Below, one piece after another: positions 42,493 through 51,943 of a stretch of 64,000 nucleotides of DNA. Numbering within the stretch: the stretch's first letter is position 1; every line of letters begins with the position of its first letter. The notes below the pieces were generated by a model. The model was not told the origin of the DNA. It saw only the letters and a program-made list of their open reading frames with translations, and did not search any database. Source of the DNA: Bacteroidaceae bacterium (GTDB lineage Bacteria > Bacteroidota > Bacteroidia > Bacteroidales > Bacteroidaceae); assembly GCA_017448965.1 (NCBI GenBank), contig JAFSKK010000049.1:1-64000 (forward strand), given 5' to 3'. Both the position numbers and the translations under genes were made by a program.

Positions 42493-42523
42493 TTTGTATT
42501 GTGTTTGATTTGCATTACCTTTG
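42493..42523 (+). promoter_or_regulatory. Complete promoter of the fumarase gene
   Basis: TTTG (42493-42496), a 19-base spacer, TACCTTTG (42516-42523), 42 bases before the ATG. Confidence 0.75.
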
Positions 42524-42565
42524 CATCTTGATAACCACTAACAAACCAATAAAAGTCTAACATTT

Positions 42566-44218
42566 ATGGCTCAAGCACCAGAATTTAAGTATGCACCGAT
42601 GTTCCAGATGGGACAGGACACCACGGAATACCGCCTGTTGACCAAAGAAGGCGTAACCGTGAGCGAGTTTGAAGGTAAAGAAATCGTGAAGGTCTCTCCT
42701 GAGGCTCTCACGCTGTTGGCTCAACAGGCCTTCCACGATGTGGAGTTCATGTTGCGCCGTGAACATAACCTGCAGGTGGCAAAGATACTTCGAGACCCCG
42801 AAGCAAGTGAGAATGACAAGTATGTGGCATTGCAGTTCCTGCGCAATGCAGAAACAGCAGCCAAAGGCATTTTGCCTTTCTGCCAAGATACAGGTACAGC
42901 GATTATTCATGGCGAAAAGGGCCAGCAGATTTGGACAGGTTTCGAGGATGAAGAGGCACTGTCGAGAGGTGTGTACAATACTTTCACACAGGACAATTTG
43001 CGTTATTCCCAGAATGCTCCGCTGAACATGTACGACGAGGTGAACACGAAGTGCAATCTTCCCGCGCAAATCGACATTGAGGCAACGGAAGGTGCTGAAT
43101 ATCGTTTCGTGATGGTGGCAAAGGGCGGAGGTTCTGCCAACAAGACTTACTTCTATCCTATGACGAAGGCTACTATCCAGAACGAGGGCACATTGCTGCC
43201 ATTCCTTGTGGAAGAGATGAAGCATCTGGGCACAGCGGCTTGTCCCCCTTATCATATTGCATTTGTCATCGGTGGCACTTCAGCAGAGAAGAACCTGCTG
43301 ACGGTGAAACTTGCTTCCATCAAATATTATGACTCGCTACCTACAACGGGTGATGAGACGGGGCGTGCATTCCGCGACGTGGACTTGGAGGAAAAACTCT
43401 TAAAAGAAGCCTATAAGATTGGTCTCGGTGCACAATTTGGCGGCAAGTATCTGGCACACGACATCCGTGTGATTCGTCTGCCTCGTCACGGTGCCAGTTG
43501 CCCGATTGGTATGGGCGTTTCCTGCTCTGCCGACCGCAATATCAAGGCTAAGATCAACAAGGATGGTATCTGGTTGGAGAAGATGGATAGTAATCCTGCT
43601 GAGTTGATTCCAGAAGAACTGCGTCGTCCAGGTGAAGGTGGCAAAGGCATCGAGATTGACCTGAACAAGGGGATTGATGCTGTTCGTGCAGAATTGACGA
43701 AATATCCTGTGTCAACTCGTGTGAACCTGAAGGGTACGATCATCGTCGCACGCGACATTGCTCATGCGAAACTGAAAGCCCGTCTGGATGCTGGAGAAGG
43801 CATGCCGCAATACTTCAAGGATTATCCTGTTCTCTATGCAGGTCCTGCCAAGACACCAGAGGGTTATCCTTGTGGTTCGATGGGTCCAACGACGGCTAAC
43901 CGCATGGATCCCTATGTGGACGAGTTCCAGGCTAACGGTGCATCGCTCGTGATGATAGCCAAAGGTAACCGCACCCAGCAGGTGACTGATGCTTGCAAGA
44001 AGCATGGCGGCTTCTATCTCGGTACCATCGGTGGTGTGGCTGCAGTGCTTTCACAGTCGAGCATCAAGAGCATCGAATGTGTGGAATATCCAGAACTTGG
44101 CATGGAGGCTATTTGGAAGATTGAGGTGGAAGACTTCCCTGCTTTCATCCTTGTAGATGATAAGGGCAACGACTTCTTTAAGCAGTTGAAACCCTGTGAG
44201 GGATGTACAATTCTCTGA
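42566..44218 (+). CDS. Fumarate hydratase, class I (4Fe-4S)
   Basis: 550 residues, the length of E. coli FumA/FumB. It interconverts fumarate and malate. [15 protein letters not shown] contains an Fe-S ligand Cys, and [38 protein letters not shown] and [16 protein letters not shown] are all characteristic. In Prevotella this enzyme serves the reductive branch that makes succinate. A strong promoter lies upstream and the next gene starts six bases after the stop, suggesting a transcript continuing into frr and rsgA. Confidence 0.96.
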   Translation: MAQAPEFKYAPMFQMGQDTTEYRLLTKEGVTVSEFEGKEIVKVSPEALTLLAQQAFHDVEFMLRREHNLQVAKILRDPEASENDKYVALQFLRNAETAAKGILPFCQDTGTAIIHGEKGQQIWTGFEDEEALSRGVYNTFTQDNLRYSQNAPLNMYDEVNTKCNLPAQIDIEATEGAEYRFVMVAKGGGSANKTYFYPMTKATIQNEGTLLPFLVEEMKHLGTAACPPYHIAFVIGGTSAEKNLLTVKLASIKYYDSLPTTGDETGRAFRDVDLEEKLLKEAYKIGLGAQFGGKYLAHDIRVIRLPRHGASCPIGMGVSCSADRNIKAKINKDGIWLEKMDSNPAELIPEELRRPGEGGKGIEIDLNKGIDAVRAELTKYPVSTRVNLKGTIIVARDIAHAKLKARLDAGEGMPQYFKDYPVLYAGPAKTPEGYPCGSMGPTTANRMDPYVDEFQANGASLVMIAKGNRTQQVTDACKKHGGFYLGTIGGVAAVLSQSSIKSIECVEYPELGMEAIWKIEVEDFPAFILVDDKGNDFFKQLKPCEGCTIL

Positions 44219-44224
44219 TGGACG

Positions 44225-44503
44225 ATGCGTTGGTTCGAACCTTATCTACAGACAATCCTCATGGAAGCAGGTGAGGAGGGACTGCGCATCAACAACATCG
44301 TTTTGGGCATCTGCAACATGGAACCGAAACTTTTCAACACACCTCACACCTACGAGGAGGCATGGAAAGAGGTTTATCAGTTCCTTCGTGCGGAGAGCAA
44401 GAAAGTTGAATCGCCTTACCGCTATGTGGAGGGCAAACGGGGTCACTTCTTCTTCGATGGCAACAACGTGGCAGAAGAAACACAGATGACCATAGAATTT
44501 TAA
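44225..44503 (+). CDS. Unrecognised conserved-looking small protein, 92 residues
   Basis: 92 residues, family not recognised. The first part (LQTILMEAGEEGLRINNIVL) has the helix-turn-helix look of a winged-helix N-terminus: a helix, then an acidic-Gly turn, then a second helix. The C-terminus (YVEGKRGHFFFDGNNVAEET) could be the wing strands. It lies six bases after fumarase and 20 bases before frr, same strand, with codon use like its neighbours, so it is probably a real operon member. No function is claimed. Confidence 0.7.
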   Translation: MRWFEPYLQTILMEAGEEGLRINNIVLGICNMEPKLFNTPHTYEEAWKEVYQFLRAESKKVESPYRYVEGKRGHFFFDGNNVAEETQMTIEF

Positions 44504-44523
44504 TACTTAAAATACTTACAATT

Positions 44524-45084
44524 ATGGAAGATGTAAAAAAATATCTGGAAGACGCTGAGGAAAAGATGGAGTTTGCTGCCATGCACCTCGAAGAGGCACT
44601 CAGTCGTATCCGTGCAGGACGTGCCAATGTGCACATTCTTGATGAAGTTCGTGTTGACTCTTACGGGAGCATGGTACCACTGAGCAATGTGGCATCGCTC
44701 AACACGCCTGATGCCCGTAGCATCACCATCAAGCCCTGGGAAAAGTCCATGCTGCGCGTTATTGAAAAGGCCATTATTGATTCTTCTGTCGGCATCATGC
44801 CTGAGAATAACGGTGAAATCATTCGTCTGGGTATTCCAGCACTGACAGAGGAACGCCGTAAGGATCTCACCAAGCAGTGCTCGAAAGAGGCTGAAACAGC
44901 CAAGGTGAGTGTACGCAATGCCCGCCGCGATGCCATCGAGAAACTGAAGAAGTCCATCAAGACAGGCACGCCAGAGGACATGGAGAAAGACTACGAAGAC
45001 AAGGTTCAGAAGGCACACGACAAGTACATCAAGAAGATTGATGGCATGCTCGATGCCAAGAACAAGGAGATCATGACTGTCTAA
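44524..45084 (+). CDS. frr: Ribosome recycling factor
   Basis: 186 residues, the usual length. It splits post-termination ribosomes with EF-G. Typical motifs: LSRIRAGRANVHILDEVRVD at about residues 29-48, and NGEIIRLGIPALTEERRKDL. The three-helix bundle plus alpha/beta domain is complete. Its stop overlaps the rsgA start by one base (TAATG), linking two ribosome-function genes. Confidence 0.98.
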   Translation: MEDVKKYLEDAEEKMEFAAMHLEEALSRIRAGRANVHILDEVRVDSYGSMVPLSNVASLNTPDARSITIKPWEKSMLRVIEKAIIDSSVGIMPENNGEIIRLGIPALTEERRKDLTKQCSKEAETAKVSVRNARRDAIEKLKKSIKTGTPEDMEKDYEDKVQKAHDKYIKKIDGMLDAKNKEIMTV

Positions 45085-46040
45085 TGCACGGACTCGTCAT
45101 ACGTAATACGGGCTACAGTTACACTGTCAAATCAGATGCGGGAGAGGTCTTTGAATGTAAGGTCAAAGGCAACTTCCGCATTCGTGGTATCCGTACAACA
45201 AACCCTGTGGCTATTGGAGATGGTGTCACCTTTATTCCTCAAGAGGTGGAGGGGAACATTGAACAGGCGAGACAGGGGCTGATTGTCGAGATGGATGACC
45301 GCAAAAACTACATTATTCGCAAATCGACCAACCTCTCCAAACAGTCCCACATCATCGCTGCCAACGTTGACATGTGTTTTCTCATCGTTACCATCAAGCA
45401 GCCAGAGACTCCTCTTCAGTTCATTGATCGATTCCTTGCCAGTGCCGAGGCATATAGCGTTCCTGTCACAATCATCTTCAACAAGATTGACCTTGTGGAC
45501 GAAGAATGGAAGAGTTACCTTGACGGTGTGGTTCATTTATACGAGACGGTGGGTTATCCCTGTCGTTGTATCTCTGCCACAACAGGTGAAGGCGTGGAGG
45601 CATTGCGCCATGAATTGACGGGTAAGATAACCCTCCTCTCAGGCAATAGCGGTGTGGGGAAGTCAACCCTTATCAACGCTCTTTTTCCTTATCTCAACCT
45701 TCGTACCAGTGAAATCAGCGATGCCTATGAGACGGGTAAGCATACCACGACCTTTTCCGAAATGTATGAAGTGGACACTGATGGAGGCTACATCATTGAC
45801 ACACCAGGCATTAAGGGCTTCGGCACTTTTGACATGAAGAAAGAGGAAATTGGCCATTACTTCAAGGAGATTTTTCATTTTTCTTCTGACTGTCGTTTCA
45901 ACAATTGTACCCACACTCACGAACCACATTGCGCTGTGCGTGAAGCCGTTGAGCGCCATGATATAGCTGAAAGCCGCTACAACTCCTATCTTTCCATGCT
46001 CGAAGATGAAAAAGAAAACAAATATCGTGCTGCTTTTTAG
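45084..46040 (+). CDS. rsgA: Ribosome small-subunit-dependent GTPase A
   Basis: 318 residues. Late 30S assembly GTPase with circularly permuted G motifs: G4 IFNKIDLVDEEW comes before G1 GNSGVGKSTLINALF and G3 DTPGIKGFG. An N-terminal OB domain (about 1-65) and a C-terminal zinc knuckle (CRFNNCTHTHEPHCAVREAV) complete it. Starts at the last base of frr. Its 3' end overlaps the TPR gene by 35 bases. Confidence 0.97.
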   Translation: MHGLVIRNTGYSYTVKSDAGEVFECKVKGNFRIRGIRTTNPVAIGDGVTFIPQEVEGNIEQARQGLIVEMDDRKNYIIRKSTNLSKQSHIIAANVDMCFLIVTIKQPETPLQFIDRFLASAEAYSVPVTIIFNKIDLVDEEWKSYLDGVVHLYETVGYPCRCISATTGEGVEALRHELTGKITLLSGNSGVGKSTLINALFPYLNLRTSEISDAYETGKHTTTFSEMYEVDTDGGYIIDTPGIKGFGTFDMKKEEIGHYFKEIFHFSSDCRFNNCTHTHEPHCAVREAVERHDIAESRYNSYLSMLEDEKENKYRAAF

Positions 46041-46842
46041 TGTGCTGATGTGGCTCATGATGCTACCAGCAGCAGGACAGGCATACGAAGAATGTGTTGA
46101 GAAAGGACTTGTCGCTGCCAACAATCGGCAGTATGATGAGGCTATTGCTTGCTTTCGTCAGGCTCTCCGACTTTCTCCCCATGATATTCGCAATGCCCTT
46201 ACGTATGCCAATATAGCGCATGTGCAGGAAGTGATGGGAGATTCTTTGAAAGCCCTTGACAGTTATGACATGGCACTGGGTATCGCTCCGCTTAACCTTC
46301 CGATACTCAAGGCACGAGCCAGCCTTCTGATGAGCCTTGGTAACTATACGAAGGCCATCTTTGATTATGGAAAGATCCTTGACATTGAGCCGACAAATGT
46401 TGATGCCTTGCTCAATCGTGCTTACATTTATCAGAAACGTCTTGACTTTCAGAACGCAAAGAGTGACTATGAACGGCTGCTCACGCTTCAGCCAGACAAC
46501 TATGCGGCATTGCTGGGTGTGGTCATTCTGTTTCAACAGGCGAATAAGCCCGAGGAGGCCATTACTCGCCTTTCACAACTCATTGGGCAATGGCCAGAGA
46601 AGGCAGAACTCTACTCTGTCCGTGCCGAGATAGAGGCTGAAGCCAATCAGACAGAATTGGCTATTATGGACTTGGATAAGGCCATCAGTCTTGAACCGAC
46701 GAACAAGAACATGGTGCTCACGAGAGCGTACATCTATTTGAAAGAGGGAAAGAAACATCTGGCTAAGCAGGATTTTGAGAGAGCCATTGCTTTGGGAATC
46801 CCTCGTGGCCAACTGAAAGAAGAACTCAAACAGTGCCGTTGA
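46006..46842 (+). CDS. Secreted TPR-repeat protein
   Basis: 278 residues. A signal peptide (MKKKTNIVLLFSVLMWLMML, cleavage near PAAGQA) is followed by about seven tetratricopeptide repeats (AANNRQYDEAIACFRQALRL, GNYTKAIFDYGKILDIEPTN, TELAIMDLDKAISLEPTNKN). These suggest a periplasmic scaffolding role. The start lies inside rsgA (35-base overlap), unusually long for an operon overlap, but the signal peptide begins exactly at this ATG. Partner unknown. Confidence 0.85.
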   Translation: MKKKTNIVLLFSVLMWLMMLPAAGQAYEECVEKGLVAANNRQYDEAIACFRQALRLSPHDIRNALTYANIAHVQEVMGDSLKALDSYDMALGIAPLNLPILKARASLLMSLGNYTKAIFDYGKILDIEPTNVDALLNRAYIYQKRLDFQNAKSDYERLLTLQPDNYAALLGVVILFQQANKPEEAITRLSQLIGQWPEKAELYSVRAEIEAEANQTELAIMDLDKAISLEPTNKNMVLTRAYIYLKEGKKHLAKQDFERAIALGIPRGQLKEELKQCR

Positions 46843-46863
46843 CACAAAAAAGTGCCTTTTTAT

Positions 46864-46894
46864 TTTGTGGTTTCTACAAATAGCCTTATCTTTG
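46864..46894 (+). promoter_or_regulatory. Complete promoter of tRNA-Asn
   Basis: TTTG (46864-46867), a 19-base spacer, TATCTTTG (46887-46894), 19 bases before the tRNA 5' end. Confidence 0.75.
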
Positions 46895-46913
46895 CATCAC
46901 ATTTAAAAAGAAC

Positions 46914-46987
46914 GCTTCAGTAGCTCAGTTGGTTAGAGCACATGACTGTTAATCATGGGGTCGTTGGTTCAAGCCCATCCTGAAGCG
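46914..46987 (+). tRNA. tRNA-Asn, anticodon GTT
   Basis: 74-nt cloverleaf. The acceptor GCTTCAG pairs with CTGAAGC (46980-46986), with discriminator G. The D arm begins TAGCTCAGTTGGTTAG. The anticodon stem is CATGA/TCATG with loop CTGTTAA and anticodon GTT at 46948-46950. The T loop TTCAAGC lies on a stem with one mismatch. CCA is not encoded. Confidence 0.97.
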
Positions 46988-47027
46988 CAAGAGAGAGTTC
47001 TGTAAACATGATTTACGGCATTTCAAT

Positions 47028-49922
47028 TCAGAATTTCACCACAATGTGCCCCATATAATAACTTGGGACATTATTCAGCCACACTTCCATTTTTGAAGCA
47101 CCCGTGAACAATTCGTACCTTGTATCTATACCGTGGAAGATGTCATGGGCATCAAGCATAACTGTAATGTTCTTTTTGCGAGTAAATGAATAAGAAACAG
47201 AGGCATTGCAGATGAACTCATTGTTGTTCATGGCAGCGTCTTCATAACCGCGTCGGCTTGTCACATTGGCATCTGCAAATAAGTTCATGCCAAATGGCGT
47301 TGTATAGACAACTTGTCCGCCATAATTGAACGTTACTCTATTCAAATGATTGAAACTGTTAAGATTTCCAACTGAATATCTCCAATCCACCCTACCATTG
47401 ACGGATGCGGAGAACTTTCCCAGCGTGTAGGTGATGGAAAGCCGTTGGTCTAATCTGCTGGTATTTATCTTGCAAAGATTGTCTGTATCCCAATCGTATG
47501 CCATTGCATATCCTACACGATGGGTGTAGAAGAGTGTTGTCCTTGAAGTTGCGTAGAAATGCTTTGCCTTGCCCAAATCTCTGCTAAGTCCGTATGAAAC
47601 ATTTGCTTGCCAGTTGCCATTCACATTCATGGGAGTATAATGATAAACACTTTTATCCATATCATAAACAGTCCTATTGCTGATGTCATGCCTACTCATG
47701 TCAACATGAGCATTTACATACATGTTTGGGTTAATAGATTTCTTTTGTGTCACAAACCTCAAGTCGAGGCTGTAGGCTTCCGTGTTCTTCAATTCCGCAT
47801 TTTTGTAGGTAATGTAGGTGGGATTGGAGGCATCAGTTTCTCCTACCATGTTTGTGAAACTTGGCTCTCTCATATCATACCCCATGCTTAGTGCAAACGT
47901 CTTGTTTGATTCGTCCCACATACGCTCATACCTGTAGTTGGCATCAAACAGCCAATGGGATCGTTTGGCAATGGTGTCTAACGCGTATCCTCTGTAGGTC
48001 AACTTGTCATGCTTGTTGTGAACACCCAGTTGCAAGTCGTTCTCGTTTGACACATTGCCGCTTTTCACGTATTTGTAGAATGAAACCTTACCATTATATG
48101 CTCTGTGCATCAGGCGATAGTCGTAGGAATTGGCATGGTCACGAGAAAGCATCAATGAGTCTGTTGTGGATGGCAAGGTCTCTATACCGTGAACGTACAG
48201 AGCATCCCATCCATTCAGCAACCGATCCAAACGGTAGTTGTAATTCAAGCAATTACTATAACTCTGGTTGTATGACAATGAAGGTTTACAGGTCCACCCT
48301 TTCAGAACGATGCTGTATGTCACTCCTGCATTGTAAGCATAATCACGTTGTTCCATGTTCGTGTATTTGTTGCAGTTGTCATCAGTCTTGCCATTAAACG
48401 TCGTTTTGCTGAAACGATAGAACTCATCATTTGGATTCCTTCTGGTATAATGCCCATCCATCGTAAAAGAAACATTATCACCATTTTTCAACTTTCTGGA
48501 ATAATCCATATTACCAGACAACGTCAAATCCTTGTATTTTCTTCTGATGTCACTTGTGCTTCGATAGGTAATATGCTGTTCCCCCAGTGCTGATGTCGGC
48601 ATGGCATGGATGGAATCAAGCATCTCACTCAATGAACCCATCACGCTTGGATCGTCTTCCATCATGGCATCCTTGCTGTGGTGGTCTTCTTTATGAGTGC
48701 TGTAGGCGAGTTGCAGATAAGAAGAAAACCTGTATGGTTTGAAAGGATGTTGCATCTTGAAGGTGTTTGCCACATTCAGAGTGACATCCTTTCTCAAATA
48801 ATTACTTCTGAAGATGTTGTAGTTGCAGGCATCATCCAGATAATTGCGAGTGAAAGAAAACGATTGGTCATCATTGTCTTGTATCTGCAATGAAGACTCC
48901 AGATTTTCGGAGAACCTCTTGTCTTTATCATTCAGCAGATACGACACATTTGCGTTTTTCCTTTTGATGATTCCATCAGAATTCCAGTTGTCACCCCATG
49001 TGCCATCCTCTCCAGGGCTTCGGAAATCATTGACGTTGTTCACATTGCCAAAGGCGGTGAAACGTGAATGGTTGGTGATGTTCATGCCGAATAAACGTCC
49101 GAGGTATCGGTCTTTTGTGCCTCCTGCAGCCTCGGCATTACCGAAAAAACGACCCATATATTCCTTCTTCATCTGCACATTCATGACATAATCCTTCTTC
49201 TCAACATCCTTCCCTATCCATGTGCTCTTCTCGGTTGATTTCTCATACACCTGAATGTCCTTCACCACATAATATGGCAGGTTGTCAAGCATGACCTTGT
49301 TGTTACCTTTGTAGAATGAGTCGCCATTCAGCATCAGTTCATCTATCTTCCTCCCGTTCACGAAGATTTCTCCATCGGGATTTATCTCCGTGTTGGGCAA
49401 CTGCTTGATTAACGAATTGAGCATGCTGCCATCTGGAACATTGAACGCATCCGCATTAAAGACGATGGTGTCGCCCTTGTATGTCATCCTCACCTTCGTA
49501 GCCTTTACAACCACTTCCCCCAATGTCAATTCCTTGTCAACCACCATCTTGCTCTTGCGTTTCATGTAGTGCCAGGGAGCATCAAAATAGTTGTTGCGTG
49601 CTATGCGGTTAATGTTGTAGTTGATGTATAGGGTCTCAAAATCCTTATGCTCTGCCTTGATGATGTATTTCTCAGGTTTTCGAGGAATATGAAAACGATA
49701 GGTCGCATCATTGCCGTTGTTCTCACATCGTGTGCTGTCAAGCACTATGCTGTCACTGTTCATTAGGGTGATCTTTGCACTCACTCCTGCCTTGGTGAAG
49801 GAGTCGAGCACATGTCCCCAAAGTGAAATGGTCTTCACTTCCTTTTTCTGGGCGCAAAGAATGTTTGTACCACAAACCAGCACAACAAGCAAAGTAAATC
49901 TAAACCAATGATGGTGTATCAT
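47028..49922 (-). CDS. Outer-membrane beta-barrel protein, TonB-receptor-like (OMP_b-brl family)
   Basis: 964 residues. The signal peptide ends near NILCAQ, then a carboxypeptidase-regulatory-like domain (about 30-110). A short plug-like region (TLGEVVVKATKVRMTYKGDT, MLNSLIKQLPNTEINPDGEI, FVNGRKIDELML) precedes a long barrel made of beta strands to the C-terminus (PSYYMGHIVVKF). It matches the Bacteroidetes outer-membrane-barrel family related to TonB-dependent receptors without a SusD partner. Ligand unknown. The promoter region abuts an inverted-repeat element at 50.03 kb. Confidence 0.88.
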   Translation of the reverse strand: MIHHHWFRFTLLVVLVCGTNILCAQKKEVKTISLWGHVLDSFTKAGVSAKITLMNSDSIVLDSTRCENNGNDATYRFHIPRKPEKYIIKAEHKDFETLYINYNINRIARNNYFDAPWHYMKRKSKMVVDKELTLGEVVVKATKVRMTYKGDTIVFNADAFNVPDGSMLNSLIKQLPNTEINPDGEIFVNGRKIDELMLNGDSFYKGNNKVMLDNLPYYVVKDIQVYEKSTEKSTWIGKDVEKKDYVMNVQMKKEYMGRFFGNAEAAGGTKDRYLGRLFGMNITNHSRFTAFGNVNNVNDFRSPGEDGTWGDNWNSDGIIKRKNANVSYLLNDKDKRFSENLESSLQIQDNDDQSFSFTRNYLDDACNYNIFRSNYLRKDVTLNVANTFKMQHPFKPYRFSSYLQLAYSTHKEDHHSKDAMMEDDPSVMGSLSEMLDSIHAMPTSALGEQHITYRSTSDIRRKYKDLTLSGNMDYSRKLKNGDNVSFTMDGHYTRRNPNDEFYRFSKTTFNGKTDDNCNKYTNMEQRDYAYNAGVTYSIVLKGWTCKPSLSYNQSYSNCLNYNYRLDRLLNGWDALYVHGIETLPSTTDSLMLSRDHANSYDYRLMHRAYNGKVSFYKYVKSGNVSNENDLQLGVHNKHDKLTYRGYALDTIAKRSHWLFDANYRYERMWDESNKTFALSMGYDMREPSFTNMVGETDASNPTYITYKNAELKNTEAYSLDLRFVTQKKSINPNMYVNAHVDMSRHDISNRTVYDMDKSVYHYTPMNVNGNWQANVSYGLSRDLGKAKHFYATSRTTLFYTHRVGYAMAYDWDTDNLCKINTSRLDQRLSITYTLGKFSASVNGRVDWRYSVGNLNSFNHLNRVTFNYGGQVVYTTPFGMNLFADANVTSRRGYEDAAMNNNEFICNASVSYSFTRKKNITVMLDAHDIFHGIDTRYELFTGASKMEVWLNNVPSYYMGHIVVKF

Positions 49923-50005
49923 ATAATATCACTCGTTATATGTAGTGCTCCGCCCGTCAACTGTTCCCCTCACATCGGGCAGTGTTACGTGGGAAGATGC
50001 AACTG

Positions 50006-50013
50006 CAAAGATA
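50006..50013 (-). promoter_or_regulatory. -7 element of the barrel-protein gene promoter
   Basis: The minus strand reads TATCTTTG, 83 bases before the ATG. The -33 position (about 50034) falls in the terminal repeat of the inserted element and lacks TTTG. Confidence 0.55.
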
Positions 50014-50032
50014 CGAATAATATTCTGAATTG

Positions 50033-50422
50033 ACGTGAGTTCGGTGTAAAGATTGGCGCTTTGTGTGAAGAAGGCACAAAAAAGAACGTTTGTGCATCGA
50101 ACTGGCGTTAAGGTGACAGCACAAAACATGATGACTGGACGGAGGCTCCTCCACATCCTGCTTTGCCAAGAACCATATACCTCTTGACACCCTTTTCCAC
50201 TACCTCTAAACCGACCTCCCCGACGTCGGTCAACCGATGTCCCCGATGTCGGTCGACCGACGTCGGGGAGGTCGGTTTAGAGGCTGTGGAAGGAAGTCAT
50301 GAGAGGCTACGACGTAGAGGCAATGGAGGATGTGCCGCCCAGGAGCGAGTGGTTCTTCGTCTGCGTGTCAAGACACAGCGAAAAATGCTCCTTTAACGTA
50401 AATCCATACACCGAACTCACGT
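50033..50422. mobile_element. 390-bp non-autonomous element with IS982-like terminal repeats
   Basis: ACGTGAGTTCGGTGTA (50033-50048) and its exact inverse (50407-50422) bound the element. The outer 11 bases also occur at the end of the transposase remnant at the window start (CGAACTCACGTT, 130-141). No coding frame inside is convincing. It carries the second copy of the 23-bp palindromic array. No target-site duplication is clear. It occupies most of the gap 49923-50447. Confidence 0.7.
50206..50280. repeat. Three-unit 23-bp palindromic array, copy 2
   Basis: Units at 50211, 50234 and 50257, each a 19-bp quasi-palindrome (CCGACCTCCCCGACGTCGG and variants) plus a four-base linker, closed by CTAAACC and GGTTTAG. 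Outer pairing continues through TCCAC/GTGGA. Base changes relative to copy 1 occur on both arms, so pairing is kept. Confidence 0.92.
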
Positions 50423-50447
50423 TACATAGTCAAATTGTAAATAACTC

Positions 50448-51932
50448 CTAACTCCTCTTCCAGAAACTGCGGGTAAAGAGAATCATGATGGGGAAGATTT
50501 CCAGACGACCCACCAGCATGAGGAATGAGCAGACGTACTTGGCCAAGGGGGAGAGGATGGCCCATGAGTGTACGGGGCCATAATAACCCATGCCTGGCCC
50601 TACATTGCTGATGCTTGACATGGCGATGCCAAAAGCCTCGTAGTAGTCAAAGTTGGGATGCACATCGTTCGGGTCGACACCACTCAAAGCCAAGACGAAG
50701 GCTCCCAAAAAGAGGGAACAGACAAAGAGTGCCACAAACCCGAGCAGGGTTTGCACTACTGAAGTGGGGACGATGTTCCCATTCATGCGGACGGGCGTAA
50801 TGGCGCGTGGGTGGAGAATGTGTGTGAACTCATTCTTCAAGACGCGATAGATGATGCTGAGGCGCACACATTTGAAACCGCCGCTGGTGCTGCCGGAGCA
50901 GGCTCCTGCGAACATGACGAAGAGGAGCACGGGCATGAGTTGCACTGGCCAAAGGGTGTAGTCGACGGTGGCAAGTCCTGTGGTGGTTTGAAGGGAGATG
51001 ACCGTGAAGAGGCTGTGGCGGATGGAGGCCTCCACATCATGCAGGGGGTCTCTTAATACTAATGATGCTGCACAAATCAGTGATGCGCCTAACACGATGA
51101 TGAGATAGGCGCGCAGTTCGGCATCGCTAAAAAATTTCTTCACCTTCCCTTTCAAGATGGTATAATATATTAATGTGTAGTTGACACCCGACACAAACAT
51201 GAAGAAAATGAGCACATACTCAATGGCGGGCGAGTTGTAGTAATCGCCAAGAAGGGCTGAGTGGGTGCCGTACCCCCCTGTGGCTGTAGTGCAGAAAGCG
51301 TAGTTTACAGCGTCGAAGGCATTCATGCCGCACAGCATCAAGGCGGCGATGCAGAGAATGGTGAGCATCACATACACGCTGCCAATCCATCGGGCAGCCA
51401 TCGAAATGCGCGGATGTATTTTGTTGTGTAGCGGCCCTGTCGCTTCTGCTGCAAAGAGTTTCACCTCGCCCACGCCAAAGGCCGGCAAGATGGCGATGGT
51501 GAAGAAAACGATGCCGATGCCGCCAATCCATTGTGTAAGGCTGCGCCAGAAGAGCAGCCCCTTGGGCATGGAGTCGAGGTCGTCGATAATGGTGGCTCCC
51601 GTGCTGGTGAATCCTGACATGGTTTCGAAGAAAGCGCTGGCAGCATCTGGCACGTGGCCGTCGAGCAAGAAGGGGAACATGCCAATCAGTGTGAAAAGCC
51701 CCCACACGATAGACACAATGATGTAACCGTCTTTTCTGCCCATCTTTTTACCCGCCTTCCATCCGACCAGGACTCCCGCGATGCCCAGCAGCAGAGCTGC
51801 CGCAATGGGTGGGATGAAGGCATGGATACCTTCGCCGTAAAGCCAACAGACAACTTGGCACAACATCATCAATCCTGCCTCGATGAAGAGGAGGAAACCA
51901 AGAATCTTTGCAATCAGTCTCCAGTTGACCAT
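50448..51932 (-). CDS. trkH: Potassium transporter TrkH
   Basis: 494 residues, about ten membrane helices in four pore-forming M1-P-M2 units. TSTGATIIDDLDSMPKGLLF, ATGGYGTHSALLGDYYNSPA, QTTTGLATVDYTLWP and ISNVGPGMGYYGPVHSW carry the selectivity-filter glycines. Takes up K+ together with TrkA, encoded just upstream. The ATG at 51932 lies 11 bases after trkA. A GTG at 51947 overlapping the trkA stop (GTGA) is an alternative start. Confidence 0.94.
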   Translation of the reverse strand: MVNWRLIAKILGFLLFIEAGLMMLCQVVCWLYGEGIHAFIPPIAAALLLGIAGVLVGWKAGKKMGRKDGYIIVSIVWGLFTLIGMFPFLLDGHVPDAASAFFETMSGFTSTGATIIDDLDSMPKGLLFWRSLTQWIGGIGIVFFTIAILPAFGVGEVKLFAAEATGPLHNKIHPRISMAARWIGSVYVMLTILCIAALMLCGMNAFDAVNYAFCTTATGGYGTHSALLGDYYNSPAIEYVLIFFMFVSGVNYTLIYYTILKGKVKKFFSDAELRAYLIIVLGASLICAASLVLRDPLHDVEASIRHSLFTVISLQTTTGLATVDYTLWPVQLMPVLLFVMFAGACSGSTSGGFKCVRLSIIYRVLKNEFTHILHPRAITPVRMNGNIVPTSVVQTLLGFVALFVCSLFLGAFVLALSGVDPNDVHPNFDYYEAFGIAMSSISNVGPGMGYYGPVHSWAILSPLAKYVCSFLMLVGRLEIFPIMILFTRSFWKRS

Positions 51933-51943
51933 ATATGCTCTTG

